Notes: generated by a model from the letters alone, not told the origin. A stretch of 64,000 bases of DNA from Aplidium turbinatum (GCA_918807975.1 OU964920.1:3112501-3176500), one strand, 5' to 3'; shown: positions 55,501 to 64,000, counted from the first letter of the stretch. Numbers and translations: made by a program.

Positions 55501-58500
55501 TATCTTATTTTGATGTCTAAATGAATAAAATGTGGTTGACGAGTAAAGAGTAAAGACGATGTCGCCGCCAATGTGCGGGTTCAACTATGGCAGGAGGGCT
55601 GGCAGCCGGACCAACATTAGCCAATATGGGGCTCACACATATGGAGAGCCTTCCTCCGGAAAGCGTAAACCGTGGAAGTATTGGCGATGCCTAAACCGCT
55701 TAAGAACTGGCATTGGCAGGTATAAAACTTTGATGAGACACTGGGGATATTCCATGGGGAGCACAAGTTGCAAATGCGGACAGGAGAAAACGATGCAACA
55801 TCTACTCGAATGCCCTGACCTAAAAGCAAGGTGTTCTGCTCAGGATTTGGCCAAGTTCAACGATAGAGCAAGAGCTTGCGTGATGCTCTGGGCAGTGCCG
55901 GTCTTAGGGTATTTCGGGCCCTGTGCAAAATATGCTTTGCGGGCCCCAATGCAAAGCTATGTCTCTATGTTGAGTCTGGATGCAACCTATTTCGTCCCCT
56001 GAAAAATTCGTACCCCGATTTCGTACCGTGAAATCGTATAACAAAATCAAATTTCGACCTATTTCGTCCCCTGAAAAGATCGAGAAATTTTGAAATGTTT
56101 GCCGCAACTCCGATCAGCGACTTCGGCTATGTCGGTTTTTTTTCTCGATCTTTTCAGGGTACGAAATGTTCAGGGGACGAAATAGGTTGAATTTGTTGAG
56201 TCTCTATGTTTTCTTGTTGCTAATACCTTTGTTGAATTTTTCCATTGAAAATGACAAAATTACTGCATTTTCTGAGTAAATTGCGGGCCCCCTAATTTGC
56301 GGGCCCTGTGCGATCGCACGGTTTGCACACCCCAAAGACCGGCGCTGCTCTGGGCTACGGCCGTGTGACACACGATGAAGAGAAGCCTTCAGATGGTAAA
56401 GTAGCCTACCGGACCCCTTTCTGGGTACCAGCCCCACTTTATCTCTCTGGTGGTAAAATAGCCACTTCAGCCACCAAACAGTATAGCCTAATATAAGAAT
56501 TTAGTCTAGTATAGTGATTTCCCTAACCACGAATATCAACCCGAAACACGAATTGCAAAATAAACAGGCTAATGTTTGTTTAAATTCAAAAACTGAAATG
56601 GCACAAGTAAGAAGATTGCTATCCCTATTTCTGGACTAAAAATTAGACCAAAACCACTTTTCAGATTTCAGCAAATGTTTGACCTAAACCCAAAACCTTT
56701 CCCAAATCCAATCGAAAACTTTCTGATCGTCTGCACCAACTTTGCTGTAAATTTTCTTCTGGTGAGCCTAGAACGACCAGTGAAACATAAATGGAATCGG
56801 GAAGTAATACTCTAACGCCATGAGTTAAGTAAAAGTTCAAAAAAGCAACCGCTAGATAGAGATAGTAAGTTTTGCGGATCGGGAAATTTTATTGCACAAG
56901 ATTTGTTAAACGACTTGCTTAAACGACATCAATAAAAGTTTGTAGACAAACTTCATGTTCATAAAATTGTCGATGAAGGGGGACCGAAAATAAATTGGTA
57001 CCGGGCCCGAGAAATCTTGTCTACGGCCCTGGTGGAAAGGAATGATTTGCTGACAGGCTAAATATTAACTCTTTATCTTGCAGCCTGCAGGCGTCCCGCC
57101 ACTTATGTGCTATTGCTACGATCCAGTATCCACGCCGAATGTAGACGATTCATTTTGTAGCGCAAACTGTCCAAATGAACCAAGTTTTACTTGTGGATCA
57201 GCGGACACCAATTATGTATCTGTTTACGTTAATGGTAAGTTTGTATAAAAATTTCTTGGACTGTTTTAGATTTTATTGAATTGTAGCCTGCATAAAAATA
57301 TTGATAACCCAGCAGATAAGGTGTTTGCTTTCTAACCGTGCAATTAATTCCAAGCTCTAGCAGGTTGTTGAAATAAGCACTACTTACCTCTACCCAGGGG
57401 GCCAGGGTGTAATAAGTTGGGAAGGGTTATTTTCTGAGGGAAGGGTTATTTTCTGAGGGAAGGGTAGTCGGAAGAAAAATTTAATCTCTTTCGACTAAAC
57501 TGGTTTAAACTCTAAATTAAAACTGTTGAAAAAATTTTCACTCTGAAACTCTCTAAAACCAATTCTACTAAAACTGAACCAACTCTAAACTAACTAAAAC
57601 TTATCTGAACTATTCTAAAACTCTCTCTAGCCTACTTTAAAACTTTAAAAACACTCGAACTCTCGAAAAAACTGGCCAATCTACTCTCTATAGCAGTGGC
57701 TTTCATCCGGGGATCCTCGAACCTCAAAAGGATCCCCAAAGTATTTTCCGAGGGTTTGTGAAAATTCTAAGTTTGCAGAATGATTGATAAATTATGACAT
57801 TTAGAAATTGGCTGAGCTATGTTTGTGTATTTCAGTTGTTGTTGTTGTTGTCGTATCCAGGCTTACGCCCACCAGTTAAACAATTAGAAAGCAAGGAGAA
57901 CAATCTTCGTGTCCACCTTCAGACAAGTCTTTGAGTGTCCTGCAAAAAAACACAGCACCGAAACTTATGAAACATTAGGAGACTTTAGACATTTCCATTG
58001 GGAGACGCAATATACCAAAAATTCAGATTACATTTTTTTAGGGACCGCGACCGCTTCGAAGGTACTAAAAGAATCCGCCAAGATAAAAGATTCATAACCA
58101 CTTTTCTTTTGTTTAGAAGTAATGTAATGTAAGAAGCTTTCGGTAATGAGGAACTTATTTTCACATTTTTTGATGCTTGGTAGGCTATCAATTGTCTACC
58201 CTTTTCACTCATGAGACAGTTATAGTCTATGCCACAAACATTAGACACCAAGTACAAAAAGGCAACATTCGTCAGATTCGGATTCTTTTTATTTGGTTTA
58301 GCACTACAGCATGTACAAAATTGTACATGATGTACACATCAATTGATCTATAGCTACATAGATAAATACATTAAATGTGGTAGGCCTACTGGTATTAGGA
58401 CGACAGCAAAAGACCACAGGGTTAACGAAGTCAGCTGCCACTCATCATCATCACTACCATAAATCTAAATGTATGAACAGCTTTTTCTGGACTGTTATTT

Positions 58501-61500
58501 TGACTTCAAAACCTCATAAGAAGAGCTTTTTGGTTTGACTCTTCCACTTTTGTTAAGCAGTCTTGCTTAGAAGACCGATCCCAATTTGTAATATCATAAT
58601 AGGCATGTGTAATTGTGTATGTATGACAATGACATCATAAAGTTTCTTGTTCTAATTTCAGCGACATTGTTGGGAAATGCCGCAGTATCTGACTGCCATG
58701 ACTTAACATACGTCAGTGAGCTTGAGGAATGTCGAACCAGCCTGGCTGCACAGTTTGACGTCATTGAAAGAATGACAATCCTCAACGAAACTCTAATGAT
58801 GTTCTTCTACATGGAGGCCGTTTGTACGTATTATGTTGTAATCTTTTTATGTATTAGATCAGGGCTGTTGCAAAGATACTTTGGGCCCGGTTGCCTACCA
58901 ATGAGATCGTCAGGCCTTAAAACAAGACACTACAAAAAAAACGCAGTAAATCCGAAACTAAGTGGTTTCTTTAAGTTCCAGCCCCTTGGAAAGGTTATGG
59001 GCCCCTAAAATTATTTCGGTTTCGGGTCCAAAAGTACCTCTAAAACCCCATGTTTACACTACTGCATTGAATGCTTATTCTTACAAGAATAAACGGTCAA
59101 TTAAACAGTCTGTTACTGTTGTCATTCAGAAAATGATATGATGGTGTTGTACCATGACTGAAAAACCTAAAATTAAATAAAATTTCAAGCCTTAAAAATT
59201 AAGTTTTGTAGCTTTTGTGGCTGATGATACGACTTTTCCTCTGGAAATTAGTCAAAGATTGTTACAGTAGGGCCCACTTAGTAAAAACTATCTGATAAAT
59301 TTTAATAGTAGTTCTTACAATAATAACTAATGTTTACAAAAACAGCAAAATATTATTACTAAAAAGTCGGTTTGGTACCAAACTTAAATATTAGCCTATA
59401 CAAAGAAAAGGTGGTTTACAACTCAAAGATTTTTGTCTGATACGCTTCAGAATTCTGTCTTCAGAATTTTGAACACCTCCCTGATGAAAATTTTCTGAAA
59501 AGCGTAAAACGGAAAGCTTCGATTTACGAGTCGTTTACTTCTTCCTGTAGCACGAATATTATTAAAAAACAATACTCGTAGTCAGGGCCTCTGAGAGAAA
59601 TTTTCACTAGGGGTACGAAGAGTCATTCTGGGCCCCCCTCTCACTCCGAGCCCCCTTTGTCTTTGGCAAAAAGTGTGATGTTTGCTTAGGCGTATTGCAC
59701 ACCACACAACATTTTATTACAGAATTGGACATCTGTGCGCAATAATAGTATCAGGCTGCAATTAAACTATTATTTTGTGTTGTGCATATCATGTGATCTG
59801 ACCCTCGCCAATTTCTGTATCCTGCATTACATTCGTGTGTCAGTTGTTGATGGTGCTGTAGGATACTGTTGTTGAGAGATATCGCTTATGCGGCTTATTG
59901 TACATCTTTAATGTAAAATTTTTAAATTCATTTTTTTATTTCTCTTAGATGTAGCTTATAATTATTCCTGAAGAGGACACTATGTGATGTCGAAAACGTT
60001 GGGTTTAGTAGTTTTTCATATTTTATTTGTGTGTTCAATGTTAAATCCGTTAACTGAGTGTTATATGCATCTGGTACAAGCCAAGCTCTCTTTCAAGGCT
60101 CAAACATAACATCTTGTTAAAGCATAATCAAGTTAATTATCTGACCAATCCTAACCTTTTTTCATTAACTTTTGCATTCACCACATGCCCAGCACAAGCA
60201 GAGGTGAACGAGAGAAGTCACTTTTTTTACTCCGGCTCCGGTCCTGCTCCGAAAGTATTCTCCGGCTCCTGCTCTAACTCCAAAATTCATTTTGAAGTGA
60301 AATAAGCGTGAAACTAGCTTTGTCAAATAGATTCTAAAAAACAAAAACACCCAAGGGTTTTTGCCTGGGGTTTTTCTCAAACCTGGTTTTGCTACACTAT
60401 GCCCCTCCTCCCTAGGACAGGAAAATAACTAACTTTTATGATTTAATTTAGAGCGCTTTTAACAGAACATTTTTGCACGTAAAGCATTAAATTACCACTT
60501 TGGGCCCCAAATTTGCTTGCAAAGCACTCGACTTTCTGGGCCCTTTTGCTAGATTACGGACCCCCCCAGGACTAAAGAATAACAACTTTTATGCTTGAAA
60601 TCAGCTGTTTAGGATGGTTTCAACCAAACATTTTTGCGCGTAAACTATAAAACCACAATTTCGGGCACCCCAACAAACACAGGCCTGGGCTCTCAAGGGT
60701 ACGCCGTACCCTCCGTACCCCCCTCTCATAAGCCCTGCTCGTAGTAAAAGCTGTAGCCTGTATCTCTGTTCAGTTCAGCAAGCCATTGCCCTAGGAAGGG
60801 CTGTAGACTTGTCCGCCCAGTTAGCTCAGTGGTTACGCGCCCGGTTCAAGATCACGCGGCGCTGGTCCGACTCTTGGAGTGTGCGCTTGAGTAACACATT
60901 TCAGGACTGCTCACCATTCAGCGGCACCTAGTGAATGGAATAATTCCCCAGCAACAACACTTCAACAATCGGAAAACTTCACTCTGGCAATTTCGGTGAC
61001 CGGCCCTGCGTCAAGAGCCTCTTCTCTATAAGTATGCGAAACCACCAGAAATAACCAATCAAAGCTTTGTCAGTCCGAGGATAAAGGTTCAAAACAAACA
61101 AACAAAATATCTAGAGCAGTGTGACCTACTGTTTATAATCATCAGAGAAATCGAAGGCCATAGTCAAAGGGGCGCGGCTCCGCAATCGCCGGCATGCCTT
61201 TAATTGTTTCGCTAAAGACAATACATCTCTGTAGGCTTAATGACTAGAAACTGGAATCTAATAGATTTGGATTTTTTTATTTGGTTTAGCACTACATTGA
61301 GTGTGGTGCTGGTGCTTGGACGACAGCGAAAGATCACAGGGTCAACGAAGTCAGCTGACATCCTCACACAAGTAAAAAAAAAAACTACGAGAAGAAGAGG
61401 CAATAACAATAAGAGTAGACTACAACAAAAACTAAACAATCTAACAAAGTTAGAATTATAACAGCATATAATAAATCATTCTGGTGCACTGTAAGGTCAT

Positions 61501-64000
61501 GCTATGGGATGGCAGTCGTGGGTGATGAGATATGTCAGTTTAATAAATCTATTAATTATATTGAGCAGTTGAATCAATGATTCTCCTTTATACTTCTACC
61601 ACCTGTCTGGTGTATTAATCCAAATAAATATCTCTTCTTTTTCTTTGTCGTTTTCTTTTTTTTTCCTTCTTGTTGTTCTTTTTTGCTTATGGTTATAAAT
61701 TAGAGAAATAAAACAAAGTAACTTCAGCGGGTTTAACATGATGTATTACATACACAAATATAACATAATTAAAAATAAACTCTAACGTTTTCGACACGTA
61801 CGTGTGTCCTCATCAGGAATTACATATCTGCAATATACATGAAAATTGTAAGGTAAATTTGACTTTGCACTATAACTGTAACTGTAGCCTATACTAACGA
61901 CACTCCAGACTGAAAAGCACAAACTGAACGAGTGACAAAGGAATGAAATAACACAGGTTATAAATTATAGTTATATTTTTTTATTATGCTATTATGATTT
62001 CGTTTGTTGTTATTTTTATTTGCAATGATTATTATAATTCTAAGAAGCATACTTAGCATTGTCGGATTGCTGTTGATTCCATTGCAACGATTTAACTAGG
62101 TTTTTGAAACAAGCTGTTGAATGGTACTTTTAAACTGACATGTTGTGTTAAACATAAAATGTTATTCACTGTACTAGTACGTGCTCAGCCTTGCGCCGAT
62201 AGCCAGGAAGAGCTCTCTCTTCACAATTTCTTCCCCTGGCGCTTGCTGGTTTTATTGGCTCTTTTTTTCCATAAAAATAAGAGTTAAACTGACTGATAAA
62301 AGCTGTGGTTAAATTCCCTTGTGGCATGAATTTCATTGGTTTTTACACACGATATTTAACTTCTTTGTCACTTAATTTCACAGTTTGATTAGTGACTGTA
62401 TGCTATATAATGATTAGGATTTCAGTGTCAAATCGGAGTGATGTCTAAGGTGTCTAGATGTCTAATTTTTCTAAACTCTCAAAAGTATATTTTCTTGACA
62501 CTGCTGCTTTTGCAGATGAACCTGACCAGTGTACAATGACGCCTAGCGGTTGTTGGATAAACCCAGACAACCCGCTTGTTAATTCTACGTGCTCGTTCAA
62601 CAGCACCAACGGACATCGCACATGTGAATGTCCAGTTGGTTTCAAAGATGCAGTACCAGTGAATGCTTCACTCACATACATACCCGGAACTAACTGCACA
62701 GGTGTGTGGTAAAATACCCAAGTTATTTCTGGAGATTTTCTTTCTAAGGACTATAGTCCGCCCCGACAGCTCAGTCGGTTGAGCGTCAGACGTTACGAAC
62801 AAAAGCACTGCTTGTTCCAGCGGTAGCCTAAAGATTCGACTTTTGGGGTGTGCTTGCGCAACTTGTTTCATTTTCAAGGAGTGCTCTCCATTCAGCGGTA
62901 CCTTGCGAATGGAATAATTCGCAGACAACAACATTTCAACAATCGGAAACTTCACTCTGTCAATCTCTGTAACTGGCTTACGTTAAAGCCTCTAAAAATA
63001 TGCAAAAATGCCAGGATTAAGTTCTCAAAGAAGCTTTCTCAGCCTCAGAATATAGATTCAATCAATCTCATACACAATGACAAAACCCATCTCATATAGT
63101 ACGGAAACATCTTTTTACATTTTTCAAGAACTCATAGTTTTTAAAAATGTTTAGATGTACTGTTGCAAGAATGTAATTTTTCTATTATTTTATGTAAGTT
63201 TTCCTCGATTTATAGCGTAAAAACTAGTCCTCCTCAAATGCGCTTTCACGTTTTCTACAAAAGTTAATGCTTTTCGCGTACTTTAGATTAGAGTTTTTTG
63301 AATACTTTTTTCCGTGACTCGAGATTCAATGATGTTTAGCTGAAATTACTTTCTCGGCCTTAATCTCGCTTATCTTTGTTCTATCGTAATTGAAAGCGAC
63401 TTAAATTAAATCCCGGAAATGTTGACAGTAGCTCATGGTTTGAAAAAACATTGGTTTCTTTCCATACTGGATTTAACCTTCCAGCTACAAACAATGCAGG
63501 ATGAAACGCGTATTGCATATCTTCCATTGTCACCTTGAAGCTTGATATAATCAAAACAGCCCCAAAAATAATGGGGTTTTTTGTTCATTTTTAATAAAAA
63601 GTAGACGCTCATGGAATAACGCACCGGAGCTAAAAATTAAATTTTAGTGAAACAAAAGCAACTTTTTTTGGGGGCAAACATCATTTAAAATTAATTGTAA
63701 TTGTATTGAAGCAAATTTTTGAAAGGAGGAAATAAAAATTTAGGGAGCGATTGCTTTTAACCCTCCCCCCATTGACTACGTCCCTGCGCTGATGTGTCTC
63801 AACTTTTGCCCGTTCGTCTCGTTGTTGAAAAGATTTATAAGTTTAAAAGGATCCATCATCTAGGAGACTAGGTGCAATCGAAAGATTCATTTTGCTGCTG
63901 TTTTCGTGACGTAATAATGAAAACAATAAAAACAGAGAGAGACTGTTCACCAGGCATTTTATAATAAAAGTAATTTGCGTTCTTCTGGTGACTATTTACT
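42676..64000 (+). CDS. Secreted WSC-EGF domain protein, 5' part (runs off the right edge)
   Basis: Exons: 42676-42745, 45437-45555, 57084-57234, 58662-58823 and 62516-62701, all with GT..AG borders and matching phases (1, 0, 1, 1, 1). Residues 1-~19 are a signal peptide (MRLCVISLVVLFAVASVS). Residues ~25-112 form a WSC domain split over two exons (YFGCRDD, CYNGC, FKFAGA, CYCYDP, CSANC, FTCGSA), a cysteine-rich fold proposed to bind carbohydrate in wall-stress sensors and polycystin-1. A spacer exon (DCHDLTYVSELEECR, then ERMTILNETLMMFFY) follows. Next is a phase 1-1 EGF exon with six cysteines (EPDQCTMTPSGCW...CSFNSTNGHRTCECPVGF) and several N-glycosylation sequons. The donor at 62702 shows that it continues. 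Mosaic architecture suggests a receptor or matrix protein; a membrane anchor, if any, lies outside. Donor choice at 45555 is between two phase-equivalent sites. Confidence 0.8.
43073..43153. mobile_element. Palindromic MITE, near-complete copy
   Basis: CCAGACAGCATAATCCGTC at the left, TTCTGCAGACTTTGAATC near the centre, and GACGGATTTTACTGTCTCGG at the right. In the first intron of the WSC-EGF gene. Confidence 0.85.
43576..44276. mobile_element. hAT-type non-autonomous element, 0.7 kb
   Basis: Ends CATAGGCGTAGTCAGGGGG and, inverted, TAGTGGCGTAGCCAG. An exact 8-bp duplication GTAACAGT lies at 43568-43575 and 44277-44284. Contains a G-rich run and no transposase. Confidence 0.9.
44913..45027. 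mobile_element. hAT-type MITE (CAGTGGCGGCTCGT ends)
   Basis: 115 bp with inverted ends CAGTGGCGGCTCGT / ACGAGCCGCCACTG and a perfect 8-bp duplication CACATAGG (44905-44912, 45028-45035). Confidence 0.95.
47787..49538 (+). CDS. LINE reverse transcriptase, C-terminal ~580 residues, open
   Basis: The frame is open from the insertion point to the stop at 49536-49538 (upstream bases of the frame belong to the host transposon). Reverse-transcriptase motifs appear in order: GPDKIPPEFLKHC, KSYRPISLLCVPFKLLERLL, KEQAGFRHGRSTVDQV, LVLVDLTAAYDTVWHRGL, NGVPQGSTLAPLLFNIYISD and the catalytic YADDLALL. The C-terminal part has NRIRTGVGRFNACLTRWG and a cysteine/histidine motif (CQCGATEQTANHIIFGC) typical of Jockey-type LINEs. 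The N-terminal endonuclease is missing through 5' truncation, so the copy cannot move by itself, but the open frame indicates a recent insertion. Confidence 0.9.
   Translation, partial: KIMELRNAIKLIKTGKSQGPDKIPPEFLKHCPTNLLEWLAKFYTACFQQLKLPKVWRKASVMAILKPKKPADDTKSYRPISLLCVPFKLLERLLLLRLEPIIEPQLPKEQAGFRHGRSTVDQVVKLTDDIEDAFEHREKAGLVLVDLTAAYDTVWHRGLTLKLLRFIPSRHTVRFILEMISNRRFTVHTSDGQRSRPRSLKNGVPQGSTLAPLLFNIYISDLPCTKSKQYGYADDLALLTTNRIWSNVEHSLESDMKIISEYLNTWRLQLSATKTTVSTFHLNNHQVNRKLKVEVNGCQLPFKSQPTYLGVKLDRQLTYKQHIQGLRAKVTARNGLLRCLAGTTWGAKPSTLRIGGLALAYSAAEYAAPAWCRSKHTKKLDACLNETMRIITGCLKPTPQQYLPVLSGILPANVRREAMVSSLVNKACADPNHILHDCVSTVNVPIIQRLPSRRPFVRHAAKLQLADFSTSDAWSEELSTVPKIKSRLVLFDVSPASSLPLGSELQRREWVTLNRIRTGVGRFNACLTRWGIRDSAACQCGATEQTANHIIFGCPIYSPPNGITGLRTLDDLTKSWLQVLPFG
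47787..49592 (+). mobile_element. LINE (Jockey-like), 5'-truncated, inserted in the TIR transposon
   Basis: Flanked by a 13-bp duplication ACTTAAAACTTTC (47774-47786 and 49593-49605). The insert starts inside the reverse-transcriptase domain and ends in an (ACG)n tail (49563-49592). Orientation is the same as the host element. A related copy lies at 51348-52700. Confidence 0.95.
49560..49593. repeat. (ACG)n tail of the LINE
   Basis: Eleven ACG/GAC units form the 3' tail. The same (ACG) tail closes the related copy near 52682-52697. Confidence 0.95.
50895..51010 (+). repeat. Possible hAT left end (CTGTGCTTCCCAACCAGTGG)
   Basis: The sequence resembles the start of Charlie-type elements (CAGTGCTTCTCAACC-like), but I could not find the matching right end or a duplication. 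Confidence 0.3.
51477..52577. mobile_element. Mutator-like element (MULE) with internally repeated termini
   Basis: 8-bp duplication ATGAAACC (51469-51476, 52578-52585). Both ends are ~110 bp of short repeats (GACATTTTGCCGAAA and GGACAAATTGCCGAA units), inverted relative to each other. The interior keeps a piece of FLYWCH-MULE-type protein (51955-52370). 1101 bp, a deletion derivative. Confidence 0.9.
51955..52370 (+). pseudogene. FLYWCH/MULE-type protein remnant
   Basis: Reads KRIRDSRTGDVKNAKSVQV, then GQCSHHSHAPDPSRTVVVKT, ISAIQHRAVNSKEF and ASGSLPKVDTLAKLF. The H-x-HAPDP step followed by a basic helix is typical of the region after the FLYWCH zinc finger in animal MULE proteins. Most of the FLYWCH motif and the whole transposase core are absent. 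Confidence 0.65.
52818..54900 (+). mobile_element. Decayed LINE (CR1/L2-like) with endonuclease and RT fragments
   Basis: The endonuclease start is at 52990-53150 (LLLLHVNTRSLDAKLAKLES, LPDIIAVSETWLNKN). RT fragments at 53791-54060 read NYRPISILSPFAKAFEKCLF and PHQFGFKSEYSTSLAVSNI. Later pieces near 54200-54290 (VPQG-like, LLFLLYVNDLPN) and 54600-54870 (ADDTNLMM, YLGV) continue the order. Many stops and frameshifts; a hAT MITE is inserted at 54293-54578. Confidence 0.85.
54293..54578. mobile_element. hAT-type MITE (CAGGCCCGGATTTAG family), copy 3
   Basis: Flanked by TGCCTAAC / TGCCTAAG. Ends CAGGGGCAGATTTAGC and, inverted, CAGGCCCGGATTTAG. Splits the reverse-transcriptase region of the decayed LINE between DLPN and KATKI-like sequence. 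Confidence 0.92.
54960..55540. other. Intron sequence, nothing assigned
   Basis: AT-rich, no feature supported; part of the long intron of the WSC-EGF gene. Confidence 0.4.
55893..56346. mobile_element. hAT-type MITE with another element nested inside
   Basis: Ends CAGTGCCGGTCTTAGGG and, inverted, CAGCGCCGGTCTTTGGGG, with GCTCTGGG direct repeats (55885-55892 and 56347-56354, one base shared with the end). The interior has GGGCCC(C)-rich blocks. Nested element at 55984-56188. Confidence 0.85.
55984..56188. mobile_element. Nested TIR element (AACCTATTTCGTCCCCTGA ends)
   Basis: AACCTATTTCGTCCCCTGA at the left is exactly inverted as TCAGGGGACGAAATAGGTT at the right. Internal repeats of TTTCGTCCCCTGAAAAGATCG and its complement give a second, inner pairing. 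Non-coding; target duplication unclear. Confidence 0.85.
57415..57470. repeat. Short tandem duplication
   Basis: GAAGGGTTATTTTCTGAGG occurs twice in direct succession. Confidence 0.8.
57520..57690. repeat. Low-complexity AACTCTAAA-type stretch
   Basis: Irregular repetition of CTCTAAA / AACTAAAAC words; no feature beyond simple-sequence drift. Confidence 0.7.
57850..57945 (-). mobile_element. tRNA-derived SINE (family 2), 3' end
   Basis: On the minus strand: GTCTGAAGGTGGACACGAAG, then TAAGCCTGGATACGAC, matching the 3' half of 13322-13530. Confidence 0.75.
58270..58470 (+). repeat. Dispersed repeat copy (TTTTTATTTGGTTTAGCACTAC family)
   Basis: Shares TTTTTATTTGGTTTAGCACT, GACGACAGCAAAAGACCACAG and AACGAAGTCAGCTG with 61265-61350; probably a LINE 3' untranslated region. 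Confidence 0.6.
58857..59045 (+). repeat. Dispersed repeat copy (GGCCCCTTGGAAAGGTT family)
   Basis: Third copy: CAGGGCTGTTGCAAAG, CCAGCCCCTTGGAAAGGTTA, GGCCCCTAAAATTA, GTCCAAAAGTACC. It directly follows the donor of the fourth WSC-EGF exon. Confidence 0.55.
59583..60737. mobile_element. hAT-type element, 1.16 kb, no transposase
   Basis: Ends CAGGGCCTCTGAGAG and, inverted, CAGGGCTTATGAGAG, with a perfect 8-bp duplication CTCGTAGT (59575-59582 and 60738-60745). The interior includes other repeats, among them a hammerhead-like repeat (59965-60002) and a CTCCGGCTCC-type patch (60228-60280). Confidence 0.92.
59965..60002 (+). repeat. Hammerhead-like motif, copy 2
   Basis: CCTGAAGAGGACACTATGTG, then ATGTCGAAAACGTT: same layout as 42284-42325, with a weaker stem. 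Confidence 0.45.
60816..61095 (+). mobile_element. tRNA-derived SINE (family 1), full-length copy
   Basis: Head GCCCAGTTAGCTCAGTGG (A box) and GGCGCTGGTCCGACTC (degenerate B box). The body carries GACTGCTCACCATTCAGCG, GGAATAATTCCCCAGC, CGGTGACCGGCCCTGCGTCA and AGTCCGAGGATAAAGG, with an AAACAAACAAAC tail. Confidence 0.92.
61265..61350 (+). repeat. Dispersed repeat copy (TTTTTATTTGGTTTAGCACTAC family), copy 2
   Basis: See 58270-58470; here followed by an A-rich stretch. Confidence 0.6.
61360..62500. other. Intron sequence of the WSC-EGF gene
   Basis: AT-rich intron. Apart from the hammerhead-like repeat at 61787-61817 nothing is assigned. Confidence 0.4.
61787..61817 (-). repeat. Hammerhead-like motif, copy 3 (best match)
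   Basis: On the minus strand: CCTGATGAGGACACACG, then TACGTGTCGAAAACGTTAG. It has an exact CTGATGAG box, a GACAC/GTGTC stem and GAAA. Stem I and the cleavage triplet could not be confirmed by eye. Confidence 0.5.
62756..63066 (+). mobile_element. tRNA-derived SINE (family 1), full-length copy
   Basis: Head CCGACAGCTCAGTCGGTTGAG (A box), AAGATTCGACTTTTGGGG at the B-box place, GTGCTCTCCATTCAGCGG, GGAATAATTCGC, then CAGGATTAAGTTCTCAAAG and the ATTCAATCAATC tail. Inserted just downstream of the EGF exon. Confidence 0.9.
63640..63790 (+). repeat. Dispersed repeat copy (GCAACTTTTTTTGGGGGC ... ACTACGTCCCTG)
   Basis: Third copy of the family at 14655-14870; the right end resembles an inverted CAGGGACGTAGT start. 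Confidence 0.5.

Larger units (their letters stand above)
55559..56400 (+). mobile_element. LINE 3' end fragment split by a MITE
   Basis: The left part encodes WRCLNRLRTGIGRYKTLMRH, WGYSMGSTSCKCGQEKTMQH and NDRARACVMLW, a LINE C-terminus. After the MITE the sequence continues as GGCTACGGCCGTGTGACAC, matching the tail at 33060-33120. A different family from the ACG-tailed LINE. Confidence 0.8.

Noticed and set aside
57700-57790. Possible hAT end (CAGTGGCTTTCATCCGGGGATCC)
   Set aside because: Looks like a Charlie-type left end, but no matching right end or target duplication was found.
60830-60900. Functional tRNA genes at SINE heads (also 13325, 25200, 28960, 62765)
   Set aside because: The A and B boxes are followed by SINE bodies and tails, and the anticodon/acceptor pairings do not close; these are SINEs, not tRNA genes.
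1-64000. LTR retrotransposon, retrovirus or Polinton copies
   Set aside because: I looked for long direct terminal repeats and for capsid, integrase or protein-primed polymerase motifs and saw none that I could support; the reverse transcriptases here are LINE-type.

Overview
This window is AT-rich animal nuclear DNA. Genes are split by many introns with GT..AG borders, and long stretches are interspersed repeats. Five host genes can be assembled from exon phase and splice sites. Gene content (centrin-3, RP9, OXNAD1, a thrombospondin-repeat protein, a WSC/EGF protein), tRNA-derived SINEs, abundant hAT-type MITEs and CR1/Jockey-group LINEs fit a marine invertebrate. A tunicate or other non-vertebrate deuterostome seems most likely, but the species cannot be fixed from sequence alone.

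Layout. 1-2.6 kb: 5' part of a young-looking LINE on the minus strand (ORF1 plus the endonuclease part of ORF2, cut by the window edge). 3.0-9.24 kb: a 6.2-kb unit bounded by short inverted repeats and TA, with a homogenised 207-bp satellite at one end and a 116-155-bp tandem repeat at the other. 9.3-15.4 kb (minus): a six-exon gene for a secreted 301-residue protein with two C-terminal thrombospondin type 1 repeats. 16-18 kb: small inverted-repeat elements. 19.4-22.7 kb (minus): complete seven-exon OXNAD1. 24.3-25.4 kb: a hAT transposon carrying a SINE. 25.5-28.5 kb (minus): RP9 in four exons. 28.7-33.1 kb: SINE copies, a large inverted duplication of an uncharacterised coding sequence, and LINE/hAT scraps. 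33.6-36.1 kb (plus): centrin-3. 38-42.4 kb: MITEs and other repeats. 42.7 kb to the right edge (plus): the 5' part of a secreted WSC-EGF gene, with signal peptide, WSC, spacer and EGF exons all in matching phase.

The 11.5-kb intron of the WSC-EGF gene traps many elements. These include a 4.27-kb TIR transposon (46145-50415) that carries a protein family I know only as 'uncharacterised', itself interrupted by a LINE with a clean 13-bp target duplication. A Mutator-like element with internally repetitive termini sits in a second LINE. A decayed LINE holds a hAT MITE, and a third LINE tail holds a MITE that itself contains a smaller element. Many insertions keep readable target-site duplications, so the order of nesting can be read directly.

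The five host genes show no shared pathway. They are a centriole/basal-body protein, a splicing-associated nuclear protein, a probable mitochondrial oxidoreductase and two secreted proteins.
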